A program made the position numbers and the translations under genes. A stretch of DNA of 64,000 bases from Oxyruncus cristatus (taxonomy: Eukaryota; Chordata; Aves; Passeriformes; Cotingidae), in contig VXAY01004719.1 of the NCBI GenBank assembly GCA_013399855.1, positions 1-64,000 on the forward strand. Direction: 5' to 3'. Positions 52,334 to 64,000 of this stretch are shown in pieces. Numbering within the stretch: position 1 is the first letter of the stretch; each line of letters begins with the position of its first letter. The notes under the pieces are model-generated. The model saw nothing but the letters and a program-made list of their open reading frames with translations, was not told where the DNA came from and did not search any database.

Positions 52334-55300
52334 TACTGAACCATACAAAATCTAATAGCTAGAATAGAGTACACAGAGTAACTTTGCATGTATCTTGGTC
52401 CTTTCTCTCATGAGTGCCAGCCCTTGGACCACCTTTGACCTCTTGTATGTAAGACAGTCAGGCTCTTGCCCTTTGTGTGAGTGTATACTGGTTCTAAACT
52501 GGTATACCTGGAGCCCTACCAAATAAATGTGTAGATAAAACATAATTTCCTGAATGTCTTCTCCTGGGATGCATCTCATTGTCTGGAGAGCAAATGAAAA
52601 GTCTTCCATACAGCAGACCTTTAATGCCTGGACATAAGTACCCAAAGAAACCAGTGCCAGCTGCAGGAGGATGCTTGAAGCCCTGTGGGTAAATCCTCTG
52701 GAGAATAAAACCTGTCAGATCACAGCATTGCCCAGAGCTCAGGAGCCTCGTCAGCAGGACACTCACATCCAAGCTATGAGGAAGAGACCATTTTAATGAT
52801 AATACTTGCTGCTAGAGCATGTTTCCTCTTGGAGATTCTCCTCTATGCTGCCTGTTAACACCTGCCAGCTTTATGGAGTTTGTGATGAGTCAGCACCAAA
52901 CTGAGCTCAGAAGTTTAAATTTTAATTAGAAAATTAACCTTTATGTGACTCCAGTGACATACATCTCAGCTGGCAACCCTCTTTAAGCATAGGCTCACAG
53001 GGCACTCCATATCCTGCCAATCTACCTCGTGTCCCACCGTGCCCCAGCCTGTGGAAGAAACAAATTCTGCAGTGTGTGTCCCACTGCATTCCCATTTTGC
53101 CTAATTACTGGTGATTTTGGAAGACTCCGGTACCAAAGCTTGTGTTCCACTCTCCTGCACAGTTGCCCATGCCTTACATTTCCAGCAATTCCAGCTGTCC
53201 CCTCTTCACTCTCACCAATACTCAGTGTTTCCTGTAAAACTTCTGTAATGCCCTCTGGCATTTCTAGCCTAAGATTCTGCAGCAGAAGGAAAATTAAAAT
53301 TTAGGGCAGCATAAGTTAATTAAACTTACCGTCAAATTAATAACACAAGAAATACTGTGCAGACTACATTATTCATTGTCATGTTTTATTCAGTTAAATC
53401 TCCATTTTTAATATGTTTAGTATTACTGGAGGATTTTTACCCTGCTCTGCTAGAGTTATGTGGCACACAGGGTTTCTGGGGTTCTGTATATAAAGTCAAT
53501 GTAATTTTCATTCCAATTGGTAAAAGATCCATAGTTAGTAAAAGAAATGAGAAGGCCTAGGTGTCTGGGTTCTTGGAAAGAAATAGTCAAATGCAGGGGA
53601 TCAAATTCCTGTATGTTCCAGTGAATTAATTTTAACTCATTACCTTTTCCTGTTATCTCACTTTCTAGCACTCCTACTATTCTCCCCCCTATCAGTTTAG
53701 TTTATCAACAAAGTTCCAGTTCACCCCTTAAAAGTTTTTCTGAGGGTTGTGGTGCTGAAGCCTTATTACTCCATTATGACACATCCCAGCATTATCTGTA
53801 CGGCTCTGCTCCTGACCAAACTGCAGGAGGTCGTTATTTATGAATAATGCAGTGAAATACTGCATAAGGTATGAGGTTAGGACTGCAAGGCTGAGTGCTC
53901 TTTCAGGTTCTTTTCTTTAAGTGCAGCCAAGCAAGAGCTAAATAACGTGGTTCAAAGAGTTCTTCCATTCCAGGGGGGCTATGGATCACGGTCCAAAAGA
54001 AGTAGTGCAAAATGAAATTATGGGCACAATAACCCAATGCATGTTTTGAAAAGAGGCAGTGGGAATGTAACTTCCCTTGGAGAAAGGAAGGAAATTAATG
54101 AAAACTGAAACCATGGCGCAGAGACAGCATTACTTAAGAAGGAGGGCATAAGGAAGGAATCATTAGGAAATGTGCAGCTATTGCTGTAACACAGCACAGG
54201 GGAGAAAGGGAGCTCAAATAAGCACATTAGGTTTCCCTGCTTAATTGCTATGTTTAATAAAGGTTATTGTTGATACAAAGATTATTGTTGATTCTTCCGT
54301 CTTCTACCTCCTTCTGCCACCTGCCCCATTCGTGTTCAGCAGTCTTAACATCTACAGTATTATTTTCCTGACAGCTGGAAATTATGTCTAAAATTTGTGT
54401 TTTTCAAAATTGCAGCAGGAGTCCACTCACCCAGAAGAGTTCAGGGTATTCTTCTAGACCAGCTTCTTTATTTCCTTTTAAAGCAGTTTTTCTAGTTCTC
54501 AGGCACTTCATGCATTTTTATATTCTATACTGGTATCCCTGTACCATGAAGGTTGGTAGCCCTTGCCAACATGCTTCAAGCCAGAAGCCTTTAGAGCATC
54601 TTTAGCATCGAAAATAAAACCCTGTTCCTGCGGCTGTTTGAAGAAGGGTGTGAAAAGCGGACTTCCGTGGTGTGATATTCGAGTGCTGCAGTGCCCAGAA
54701 CAGAGCTGCTGTCTCCAGGAGGGGAATTCACACTGCTTGGTGGCACCTAACCAATGAAGGAGGGAGGGCTGGGTTCCTCAAAGTGGGATTAGCATCCTAC
54801 GTCAGTCTGAGTGGGAAAATGAGAAAGAACTGAAGCTATTCCTGAAATAACTATCTACCTGCTACTGTGGTATTTATACCTGCTCTTTGATATACATAAG
54901 TTGGGGCCTTCTCTTCAGAAGAGAAGGTGTGAGAAAAGGTAGTATTAGTAAAGTTAATTTGGGTTCTTGTTCCGGAAATAGGAGACATGGTTTCTACGTC
55001 CTCTTTAACCTGAAAAGACTTGAAACTATGTTGCCCCTTTCTCATTTTTGCTAAAACTTTCAGACGACAATAACTGCAAAAACATCTACTTGAGGCTAGC
55101 CATTTACCCCATGGAAAGGCTGGCTCCAAAAGCTGCGTTATGATAATGTTGCAACTATAAAGAGATTTCAGGATGTGGAGACCTGTGACAGCAGGAGACA
55201 GAAGCTGCCTTCAGTAAATCTACTCTGTTCTGTGTTATCAATGAAGACCAGACCTTCCTCAACATCTACATCCATCAGGATGTTTAACCCAAAACTTGAG

Positions 55301-55354
55301 GGCTCTAAGTTCTAAGGGTGTAGAACAGGATGACTAAGCCGCAGAATACGATAC
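52334..55354. other. Intergenic spacer
   Basis: No gene or identified repeat. An open frame on each strand near 53022-53304 overlaps itself and has no recognisable homology. Confidence 0.5.
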
Positions 55355-55359
55355 ACGGT

Positions 55360-56360
55360 TGTCATGGTTTAGCCCATTCCCCTCAGTTTTAGGGTAGAAG
55401 ATGGTTAGTTCCAGGTGAAATTCCGGCTAGGTAGCCAATTAGAGACTTCTGTGACGTCTCTACGAATTACATAATTTAACACAAACCGGAAAAGAAAGGT
55501 TGTTGTTGTCGTTGTTGTAGTTGTGTGTGAGGCAGAAGGAACTCGGAGCCATGATGTAAGTGAGGCGGCGAGGCCTCCCCGAGTGGGGGGCCAGAGCCCT
55601 CCGCCCCTGGCCTTGGGCCAGGGGCAGGCATGGCACCGAANNNNNNNNNNNNNNNNNNNNNNNNNNNNNNNNNNNNNNNNNNNNNNNNNNNNNNNNNNNN
55701 NNNNNNNNNNNNNNNNNNNNNNNNNNNNNNNNNNNNNNNNNNNNNNNNNNNNNNNNNNNNNNNNNNNNNNNNNNNNNNNNNNNNNNNNNNNNNNNNNNNN
55801 NNNNNNNNNNNNNNNNNNNNNNNNNNNNNNNNNNNNNNNNNNNNNNNNNNNNNNNNNNNNNNNNNNNNNNNNNNNNNNNNNNNNNNNNNNNNNNNNNNNN
55901 NNNNNNNNNNNNNNNNNNNNNNNNNNNNNNNNNNNNNNNNNNNNNNNNNNNNNNNNNNNNNNNNNNNNNNNNNNNNNNNNNNNNNNNNNNNNNNNNNNNN
56001 NNNNNNNNNNNNNNNNNNNNNAAGAGAGAGAAGTCCGAGCTACAGAGATATAGAACTGTTACCTTAAAAACTTTTTTTTTTCCTCCGTTCTCATTCTCCC
56101 TCTGAACTGTTTTTGAAAGAGAGAGAAAGAGAGGCATTTGTACATATATAAGTGTGCTATTATAAGAAAACTAGTTAGAGGTGTATGTATTTATGTATAT
56201 ATATGTAAGTATTCCCCTTAGTTCTGTAGTATAGCAATAAATCTTAGTATTACCCCCATTTCAAAGTAATCTGTTTTATCTGTACAAACTCCTCCTAATT
56301 AGTAACAAATTTATAAGTTAATAATACTGTGCAGAAAGCACAAAAGCTAAACCTATGACA
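55360..56360 (+). mobile_element. Endogenous-retrovirus LTR with an internal assembly gap
   Basis: Starts TGTCATGGTTTAG and ends TAAACCTATGACA, an imperfect terminal inverted repeat. ACGGT occurs directly before (55355-55359) and directly after (56361-56365), a 5-bp target-site duplication. Left part is AT-poor with a (GTT)n tract (55498-55528) and a GC-rich block; the right part is purine-rich then AT-rich with an AATAAA at 56236-56241, which supports + orientation. 381 Ns (55641-56021) lie inside. Either one solo LTR or the outer edges of two LTRs with the interior unassembled. Confidence 0.85.
55641..56021. other. Assembly gap (381 Ns)
   Basis: Unsequenced gap inside the LTR, entered from a GC-rich block and left into a GA-rich tract. 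The true length is unknown. Confidence 0.99.
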
Positions 56361-56365
56361 ACGGT

Positions 56366-59300
56366 ACAGTGCTAGAATGAGGATTTGCCTCAGGAGCTGT
56401 TGTGGACCTAAGCAGGAGCTGTTGCCTTGCATGACTGCAAGGTGGACACTTCCACAGAAGGAAGATACTGCTGACAGCTGCTTGGAAGCATTGATCCTGA
56501 CGCAGGTACCTGCTGAGGTCAGGGAGATGCAGATGCTTGGGGGTTCTCCCAAATTTGCAACTCCTATGCCCTTTGCTGGTTGCTCAGGCTTGCAAGGATC
56601 CCATGTACAGGGCAATTCTTGTCTTCCTGAGGTACTGAGCTTCCTCTAAACAAAGAGCATCCTGTGGCAAGAGTATTTGACTGAAAAGCAGCAACCTGGC
56701 TGTGGGTGATAAAAGGAAGTGGTGGTACAACATGCAGCCATACACTGGCCTGCTTTTCGCAGGCAGAAAATTTACCACTGGAAGGTGAGAAGAGTATAGT
56801 TAATGACTCACTTCTGCAGTGTCCATGGCTTCTCAGCATCGTCTGCTTGAAAGCATTTGCATGACCATACCTTCAAAACAGAAACATGTTACACAATTGC
56901 AACTCAAAAGGATTATAAACCCATGTTTAGTTCACAGCATGCTCTGTGGGCTCACTGACCCGTTGCTCAGTGATATTTTTCATTTATTCGTTATGTAGCA
57001 TGATCTGATTTAAGGTGTGCAGCTTTGGACACCAGCCCTGCCAAAGAATGCAATTGGTGTGGAGTAGCTAGAAAAGTCACATCAGATGACTAGGAAGTGG
57101 GTCCTTTTTTGTTTTGGACAAAGACCCCTGGTGCAGGTGACTCATGGAAGGACCAGAGCACTTGCAGCTTCTGTGTGTTCGTTCCTTCGTTGGGGGGTGA
57201 GGGAGATCAGCACCTTCTGCATCCAGCCTGGCGATGAGTTCTTGCAACAGCAATTGCTTTATCTTTTTTGTTGTTGTCTGAGTAGTGTCCTCAGAAGAAA
57301 ATTCCAGATGGAGACAGCTCATAGCCATGAATTATACAATTCCCTGCTTTCATATTAGGACTCTACAACAGCCATGGAAATCCAAGGCTGACAGTTCAAA
57401 AAAACTCTCCTGTGTCTCTCTTGTTGCAAACATGGAAAGAGAGGCATTGTTATGTGGGCTGTTGGACTGAATAAATAGATGCTTTTAGATGCAAAGTTCA
57501 TACAATGGCATTTGAGGATGCTATTCAGTAGTTAATTCTGTGAATAATAAGGCAGCACTGAAAGCATTCAGAAGTGTACATAATAACTTGGGATTTGGGC
57601 TTTGAGGGAGACTTGCAGCAATAATCATACATGTCAGCACTGTTTCAGGGAGGAAGGAAGTGGAAAAGTACCAACTGATGAGCTTTGGTTTTGTTTTTGC
57701 ACTGTTTACCCTGTTTGTTTGGGTTGTCAAGCTGAAATTCAAGAATCAATCAGCAATATATAATGGACATATTTTCATTATGGCACAAGGACCCTCAAGT
57801 GTCCTTCACTCATGTATTATTCACACAAATGGATGAACAAATAAGTGATCTACTACAGCACACAAATCCCTGGGTATCTGCAACACTTAAAACTACACTG
57901 AGGTCCAGGCAAAGCCTCCACTCTCCTGCAGTTGCCAAGGCAAGAGTAAACTTTTAGGTTATTGCAGAAGTGTAATCACTTGCCCCATTTTTTTTAACTC
58001 AAACACCGGTAGACTGCTGGATACAGTGGTGCCAAATGCCTGTGTGCTGAGAGGACTTTGAAGTGTCTTCAGGATGGACATTAAGATTCTTTCCTTCTCT
58101 AGACAGTCTAGGAGACATTGTCTCACTGTGAGAACTGAGCAGCCATCACTGAAATGAGATGTTATATTTGTCTGCCAAATTTTGCATATAAAACCATGGA
58201 GATAAAATCTCTGCAATGCTTTCTGAAAAGCCCAAAAATTCAGCATTATAAACTACATTTTGTGAGAGACACTGGCTAGTGTGCAATGGGCAAAGCAGGG
58301 AGCATGCAGCAACAGCCCCAGGGCTTCCTTGGAGAGCTGAATCCTGACCCTGCCTCTGCCATAGATGCAACACATGAATGTTTTTAGTTGAGCATTTCCC
58401 TGTTCACATGCTCCTTTTTTTTCTGGATTGCTGAATTGTGACTCAGGGCCTGTGTGCTAAGAGCTGAAACTTTGGTGAGGGAGAAATTTTTTTTCAGATT
58501 GTGCATGTAAAGTGTTCTTTAATAGCAACTGCTCAAAGGTATAACTCTGGATCTCCCAATCTGAGGACTCAGAATTTGCAAACATCCCTTGTTACTTGTC
58601 TTGTGGCTTTTCCTCCCACCTGTGAAATGGGAAAATGCTCACTTGAAGCAAGGGGCTTTGTGTGAAGAAATTATTGTGATAATGATGGGTCCATACAAAC
58701 ATCTCGGTGATCAGAGCAGGGCTTAAATACTCCACTGTGCATCAAGGGGTGAACCCAGGGCAACAGTAAGAGACCAACATGTTGACTTGCTGTTCATAAG
58801 CTTAACACCTTCCACTGTGTGTGCAGTGAGGGAAGTGAAAAAAACCTCGTAAACTTTCATGATTAAATATTAACATGACAGAGGTAAACAGGAGGGGTAA
58901 AATGCAGGACTGCCTTTGCTGTGTTATCTGCCACAACTCCCCCAGGATACTGCTGCATGTTCTCTGTCTGTTCTCCCTTAGGAAAATAACAGCCTCTTGA
59001 GGTAGTGAAGTGTATCCTGAAGTTAGTATATGGGTTTATTTACTCTGTGTTGACTTCATCTGTGTTCTTATGGCTACCCATATGTATATGGGTCTTGGAC
59101 TTTTTTTTTTTGACCATTTACATCTGAAGTCTTTTTCTCCTAAAACTGTTCAGAAGGTTTTTTAGTTGTTGTACCTTTTTTTTTGTTTTGCTTTGTTTTG
59201 TTTTAATAAAAACACTGTATACTTCTTCACCTTGGTGACTTTTGCTACTCTTTCCTTTTCCCGGTCACCATTACGGCACAAGACTAAATTCTTCTGGATT

Positions 59301-60737
59301 ATTATTTCCTTTGTATTTTACAGCAAGGCTCTTGAGTCTGCAAATAAGGATATGAAAAGGGAAAGAGCTCATGGTTTCCATCTGCTGTAAACCTTCTCAC
59401 TAAAGTTGCTGTCCTATAAAGCTACACCAGGCTACAACTTGCTCTGAAATACTGCATAAGAAAGGAGGAGGAAACAGACTGTTTTTACAGCATGTCTTCA
59501 AGGAAAAGGACAAAAAAAGGACAAATATTGTTTCAGCAAGATGTAAAGATTTGTCCCTGATAAAGGATGGGGTGGAAGAGTCCACAAGGCCCTATGCATC
59601 AGCCCTTACAAACTGCTGTCATTTTTAAATGATGCTCTGCACTACATGCTGACATAGTCTGACTATTTTAGAAATTAGAAGTTTTCTTTCTATTTTTAAT
59701 GCTTTTTTAAAAGTTTACCTGAGCACCAGAGTGAATAATTACTAATAACAAAGAGCACTTTAGGAATAATTTTCAATTTTTTCCCAGGAAAGGAATAACC
59801 CGGCTCTAAGTCATCATGGTCCATGGGTAAGTGGAGGGATAAGAACTTGAGTCATCCTTGACATCACCAGCAAATTGGGACATGTCTCTACCATTGCCTG
59901 AGCTGTCACAAAGATAACACATTGGAATCCCAGGTACCATTCTGAAATCAACATCTTTTCAAAAAGATGCTGGAAAAAGATATCAGAATAGTCTCTTCAT
60001 TGGGTGTCCACTTCCCAAGCAGCAGGTGAACTCTGATTGCTGCTAGATGAATTCAAGGCCAGATTGGACTGTCTGGGCAACCCACACTAAAGTGGAGTTT
60101 TCTAACTTAATTCTAATAACAAACCAGAAGAAGAACAGCAATCAAGGCAGCTAAGAAAGTACAAGACCTAAGCTTTCTTCTGACTTTCTCTCTGTTGCCT
60201 GTGGTGACAAAGCATACACGTTGATGCATCCATCACTACTTCTAAATATGCATGCAAATGAGTTTCATGGTCTAAACTAGTATTCCTCAAATGTTTTCCA
60301 AGCCCATCATCCTTTGCACTGCAGCTGTATTCTTGAGATAACCCTGATACACCCTTTAGTTTACACCCTTAACTTTAGCTGCTCAACTCCTTGAGGTGGG
60401 ATAGGGAAGACAATCAGGAAAATACAAAGAAAACCAACATGCATATATTTTTATGACATCTTGGAAGTTTTTCTTAATTTTTTTCTTATCTTCTATGATG
60501 CCCTTTTGATATTTTTTTGTGGAGGCCTTGAGGATTGTGAATCAATTCCTCGCTTTGCAGACCTGTGGTACCTGCACTACTTGGTGGCCCCAGCCTCAGA
60601 TGTTTGATCCTGAAACGTGCTCATGTGTCCTTTCTGCATTCTCTGGCACAGCAGAGCATGAAGCATCTGCATCTTGCAGCCGAGGCACAAAGAGAGATTT
60701 ACTAAAATAAGAGAAGTAATGAATTTTTTTTTAAAGC
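56366..60737. other. Intergenic spacer
   Basis: AT-rich, no exon or identified repeat family. T-rich tract with TTTTG units at 59177-59203. Confidence 0.5.
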
Positions 60738-61284
60738 CATGCTGGCTGCCCCAAAAGATCTCTATAGAAATATTTTCAAGAAAAGGCTACAACAGATCAC
60801 ACACTGATGTTTTGGTTGTTGCTAAGTAGGGTTTAGTCTATGTCAAGGCCTTTCTACTGTGTCAGGCTCTACTAGTGAGGAGCTGCAAAAGAAGCTAGAA
60901 GGGAACGTGGTAAGGACAGGTGACCTAAACAGACCAAAGGGGTGCTCCATATTGTAGAACATTATGCCCAGTATATAAACTAGGGGGAGTTATCCGTACA
61001 ATTACAAGTTACCTGTTTGGGGTTGGGCCGGGTATCACCATTGTGTATGGTGAGCAACTGTATTGTGCATCACTTGTTTTGCTTCTGTTATGCTCTTTCC
61101 TTCTTCTTATCATTCCAATTTTTACTATAATTATTATGTTTTGTTTCAATTATTGCAGTTATCACAACCCATGAGGTTTACCTTTTCCTTCCAGTTGTCC
61201 TCTCCACTGGGGGAGGGCACTGGGGGGACTGAGTGAGCCGCTGCATGATACTTAATTACCAGCTGGGGTTAAACCAAAACAACA
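60738..61284 (+). mobile_element. Degraded avian endogenous-retrovirus LTR (copy 3)
   Basis: Shares ordered blocks with the LTR at 47722: CACACTGATGTTTTGGTTGT, ACTAGTGAGGAGCTG, GACCAAAGGGGTGCTCCATA, a TATAAA box at 60974-60979, CCACTGGGGGAGGGCACTGG and the end CAGCTGGGGTTAAACC. The 5' ~60 bases are poorly preserved, so the left boundary is approximate. Confidence 0.8.
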
Positions 61285-62029
61285 GCTTTCAGTTGTTTCC
61301 TTTTGAAAGCTTTCTCACCAAAAGTATTTACGGAGGTGTTCATCCTTCTTCAGATTGGAACCAAATGAGAAGCTACTTTGTTGTTTAAAAATCATTACTT
61401 TAATTTCTACCTCACTTAAAACACATGTTTATTCTCCAGCAGATCAAACTTAAACAAGTAAAACAGAACATGAAGAGCAGCACGAAACCCACAGTAAAGT
61501 CACAGATTTTATAGAATCATCTTTTTTGTTCAGAAAGATGTATTGTGTTCAAATAAAGGCATATTTATTATTTCCTCTTCCATAAGCTAGTTGTTACTGA
61601 AATGAAATTCACTCTTTGGGAAGGTCAGCACTACAGATCACTAAGCAGTGCCAAATTAAGACAAAGCACCTGCTCTTCAAAGGGAAATTTAGAGGTAGGT
61701 GTCAACCTACCTGTTAGAGTTTGAAGCACTGTCTAGGGCAGTCTTTCTTCTCTTCTATCTTTTCCTTGACTATTTTGCCAGTCAGGGGACTCGTGCAAAC
61801 TGACCTTGGAAATATGTTTCAAGTTCTGAGAGCTCCATAGCTCCATAGCTTTTCCATAGTCTGGCTTAATTATCTCATTCGTTTCTGTCCAGTTCTCCAT
61901 TTTCATTGGCAAGCCCTGTGCCTATCAAGAGTTGCTGCTCTGAGCTGATTTGAGGTGAATTTCTTTCATCTTGTATCTCATATCCATGAGAGCTGAGCAG
62001 AGGTATCACTAGGAACTATGCACAGGACT

Positions 62030-62108
62030 GTAGATGATGCAGGCTGGAAGGAATTTAAGGAGTTCTTTAGTCCAAACTACTTCTCAAAGTGTGGTCAACA
62101 TCAATTTC
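62030..62108 (-). mobile_element. Short CR1 3'-end remnant
   Basis: GGCTGGAAGGAATTTAAGGA, TTAGTCCAAACTACTTCTCA and AAGTGTGGTCAAC correspond to the reverse complement of a CR1 3' end (GGAAGGGACCT..., AGTCCAACC..., CTCAAAG..GGTCA). Confidence 0.6.
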
Positions 62109-64000
62109 ACATCGGACACAATTTTGCTCATTCTTTTTTTTTTTTCTTCACTGATTGTTCTTTAGAAAGAATTCTTTGTTATGCTTAAGACTGGTCATCT
62201 TCCTTGCAGAAGTGTGGACAAGCATGTGGGAGAGCAACAATTGCCATTCAGAGGGTATTTTCATTGCAAGGGTTACTTTTCCTACCTGTGACCTGCTGGA
62301 GGGGACGACTTCTAAAGCAAAATGTTCTCATCTGAGTTGTAAGAAAGGTCTTAAGTTGGCCACAGAAAAATGAGATAGCCATGTTTATTAAATGCTCCTG
62401 AAATTTTTTCACATATCAACAATAAAACTCCTACCCTTACTAAGGGAAAAGTGCTGCAGGATGTGTCATGTCTTTCATTTGTTTTACTTCTATAGTGTTC
62501 AGAGGTGGATGGTATATGAAAAGGCAACTGTGTCTTACGAGGTAAAGGTATAGATGGAAAGTGTTTCAAGAAAAGTGGGTTTGATTCTGGGTCCCTAACA
62601 CTTTGAAAGTTATGCATCTGAAGTGGAGGATTCTCATACATGTGATGTGAAGAAGCAGCTTTGATTATGTGTAGTAATGAACAGTGTCGAGTAAGAAAAG
62701 CAGTTTTGATGTATTATGCAGTTTCTAGCAAGCAACCTATTTCTTATTGTAACCCTAAGACATCTATGGGGTCAAGTCCAAGTATATGACCCTGTAAAAT
62801 CTGCAAATATCAGGCAGAATCCTATGAACACTTCTGCTGTATTACACTCAGTGGGAAGCATTCCTAGTTTGATTAACCCAAGAGATAAGCTCTATTATCT
62901 CTGGGACTATTGTGCTATTCTGTATTGGGGATTTTTGATTATACATAGTAGATAATTTTAAAAACAGATATTCTAAGCAAAAGAGAAGAGTTATCTTTCT
63001 CGCTCTTCCTTATATCTTTTTCAGAGAGCACAATTACATCCCTAACTGTGCAATTCCTTGCACTGAATCATCGTTAAGGGAGTTATTTCCAAAAGATGTT
63101 GCTTTTAGGACAAAAAAGAATGCAAGAGACTATGGGAGACAACTCCACATTTTTCTGATCAATCAACTTTGAAAAAGAAAACCTTCCAACACTCAATTTA
63201 CCCTTTTCTCACCACATCTGGTGAGGTTCAAAGATTAAAGTGATTAAAATGAAGATGCTTTATCTTTTTTTCACTCAGAGATTGCTCAATTTCAAGTGCT
63301 CACATGCTTGTTCTCATGGTATCTTATTGTGTTTTCACTGTCATTGATCACCTACACAATTACACCAGAGGACAAACGCAACGATTTTGGGAGTAGGTGA
63401 GTAAATCCTCTCTGAAGCTGAGTGCTTCTGTTGGCGCTGAATATCACTTTTTGAGTTCACTTTGCAGTGCAGAACAGCTCTTCTGGGTTTAACTGATGTC
63501 CTGTCGTGCTGCCCAGGTCCTTCCTCCTTCTGAAAAGATGTCATGTCAAAACAGCACTCTTGCAGGAAAGCCATGGTAGTTTTGCAGCACTTTTTGAAAC
63601 ACTGGAAATGGCAATCAAGGCATTTTGGGCAAAGCCATGTAGGTATGAATTTCCACTGAGATCCCAGGTAGGCACAATATCTTTAGTAACTTTAATGATT
63701 TATTGCATCTGCACGCATGTTTGCTACCAAGAGATTTTAGAAAATGACACTTAAGGATGTATACATAAATAATAATTAATCTTTTTTTCACATCTGCACT
63801 TTGTACCTGTTTTTATGCTGGTAGGTGGCCATGTTCTGCAGCCAGTCATTTTTCCTGGGCACCATATCATATCACCAGCTGAAATATCCCCTGTTCTACC
63901 ACCTTGGGCCATTTCAGAACTCTCTTCATTTTCTGCTTATCACACAACCACCTCACCCCTTCCTGCAAGAGCCCTCCATCAGTTTTCTGTGAGGAACTCT
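62109..64000. other. Intergenic sequence to window end
   Basis: No gene, RNA or repeat recognised up to the window edge. Confidence 0.5.

Noticed and set aside
55460..56137. Long frames spanning the N gap on both strands
   Set aside because: They are open only because Ns contain no stop codons; the region is an LTR.

Overview
This is a piece of a bird nuclear chromosome. The evidence is spliced vertebrate genes with GT-AG introns and CpG-island promoters, several CR1 retrotransposon 3' ends with the avian tail (repeats related to ATTCTATG), and long terminal repeats of a type common in bird genomes. The gene order MED4 - NUDT15 - SUCLA2 is the conserved amniote block found at human 13q14.2. 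The species cannot be fixed from the sequence alone. No bacterial, phage or CRISPR-type system is present.

Layout. Positions 1-7205 hold MED4 on the + strand: all but the extreme N-terminus of Mediator subunit 4, in seven exons, with a 3' UTR ending at an AATAAA signal. Positions 7206-9800 are spacer. NUDT15 lies on the - strand (coding exons between 11023 and 12204) in three exons, convergent with MED4. Its second intron is mostly two CR1 fragments. A 6.6-kb spacer (12.2-18.8 kb) separates NUDT15 from the divergently oriented SUCLA2. It contains a diverged direct-repeat pair, a possible ancient CR1-like piece and a clear CR1 just upstream of the SUCLA2 promoter. SUCLA2 on the + strand (18806-38249, eleven coding exons) is complete and encodes 463 residues, the same length as the human protein. 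From about 39 kb to the end I find no convincing exon. The region is intergenic and punctuated by CR1 fragments, three related LTRs, and one younger-looking LTR at 55360-56360 that contains a 381-base assembly gap and is flanked by a 5-bp target-site duplication.

Function. The three genes are unrelated in pathway and sit together by synteny. MED4 is a structural subunit of the Mediator middle module (RNA polymerase II transcription). NUDT15 is a Nudix nucleotide hydrolase. SUCLA2 is the ADP-forming beta subunit of mitochondrial succinyl-CoA ligase (TCA cycle). All 18 introns have GT-AG ends and every phase closes, so all three genes look intact. The most useful leads are structural: the LTR with the hidden interior, the CR1-filled NUDT15 intron, the unidentified repeat pair at 12.8/13.7 kb, and an NRF-1-like palindrome in the SUCLA2 promoter.
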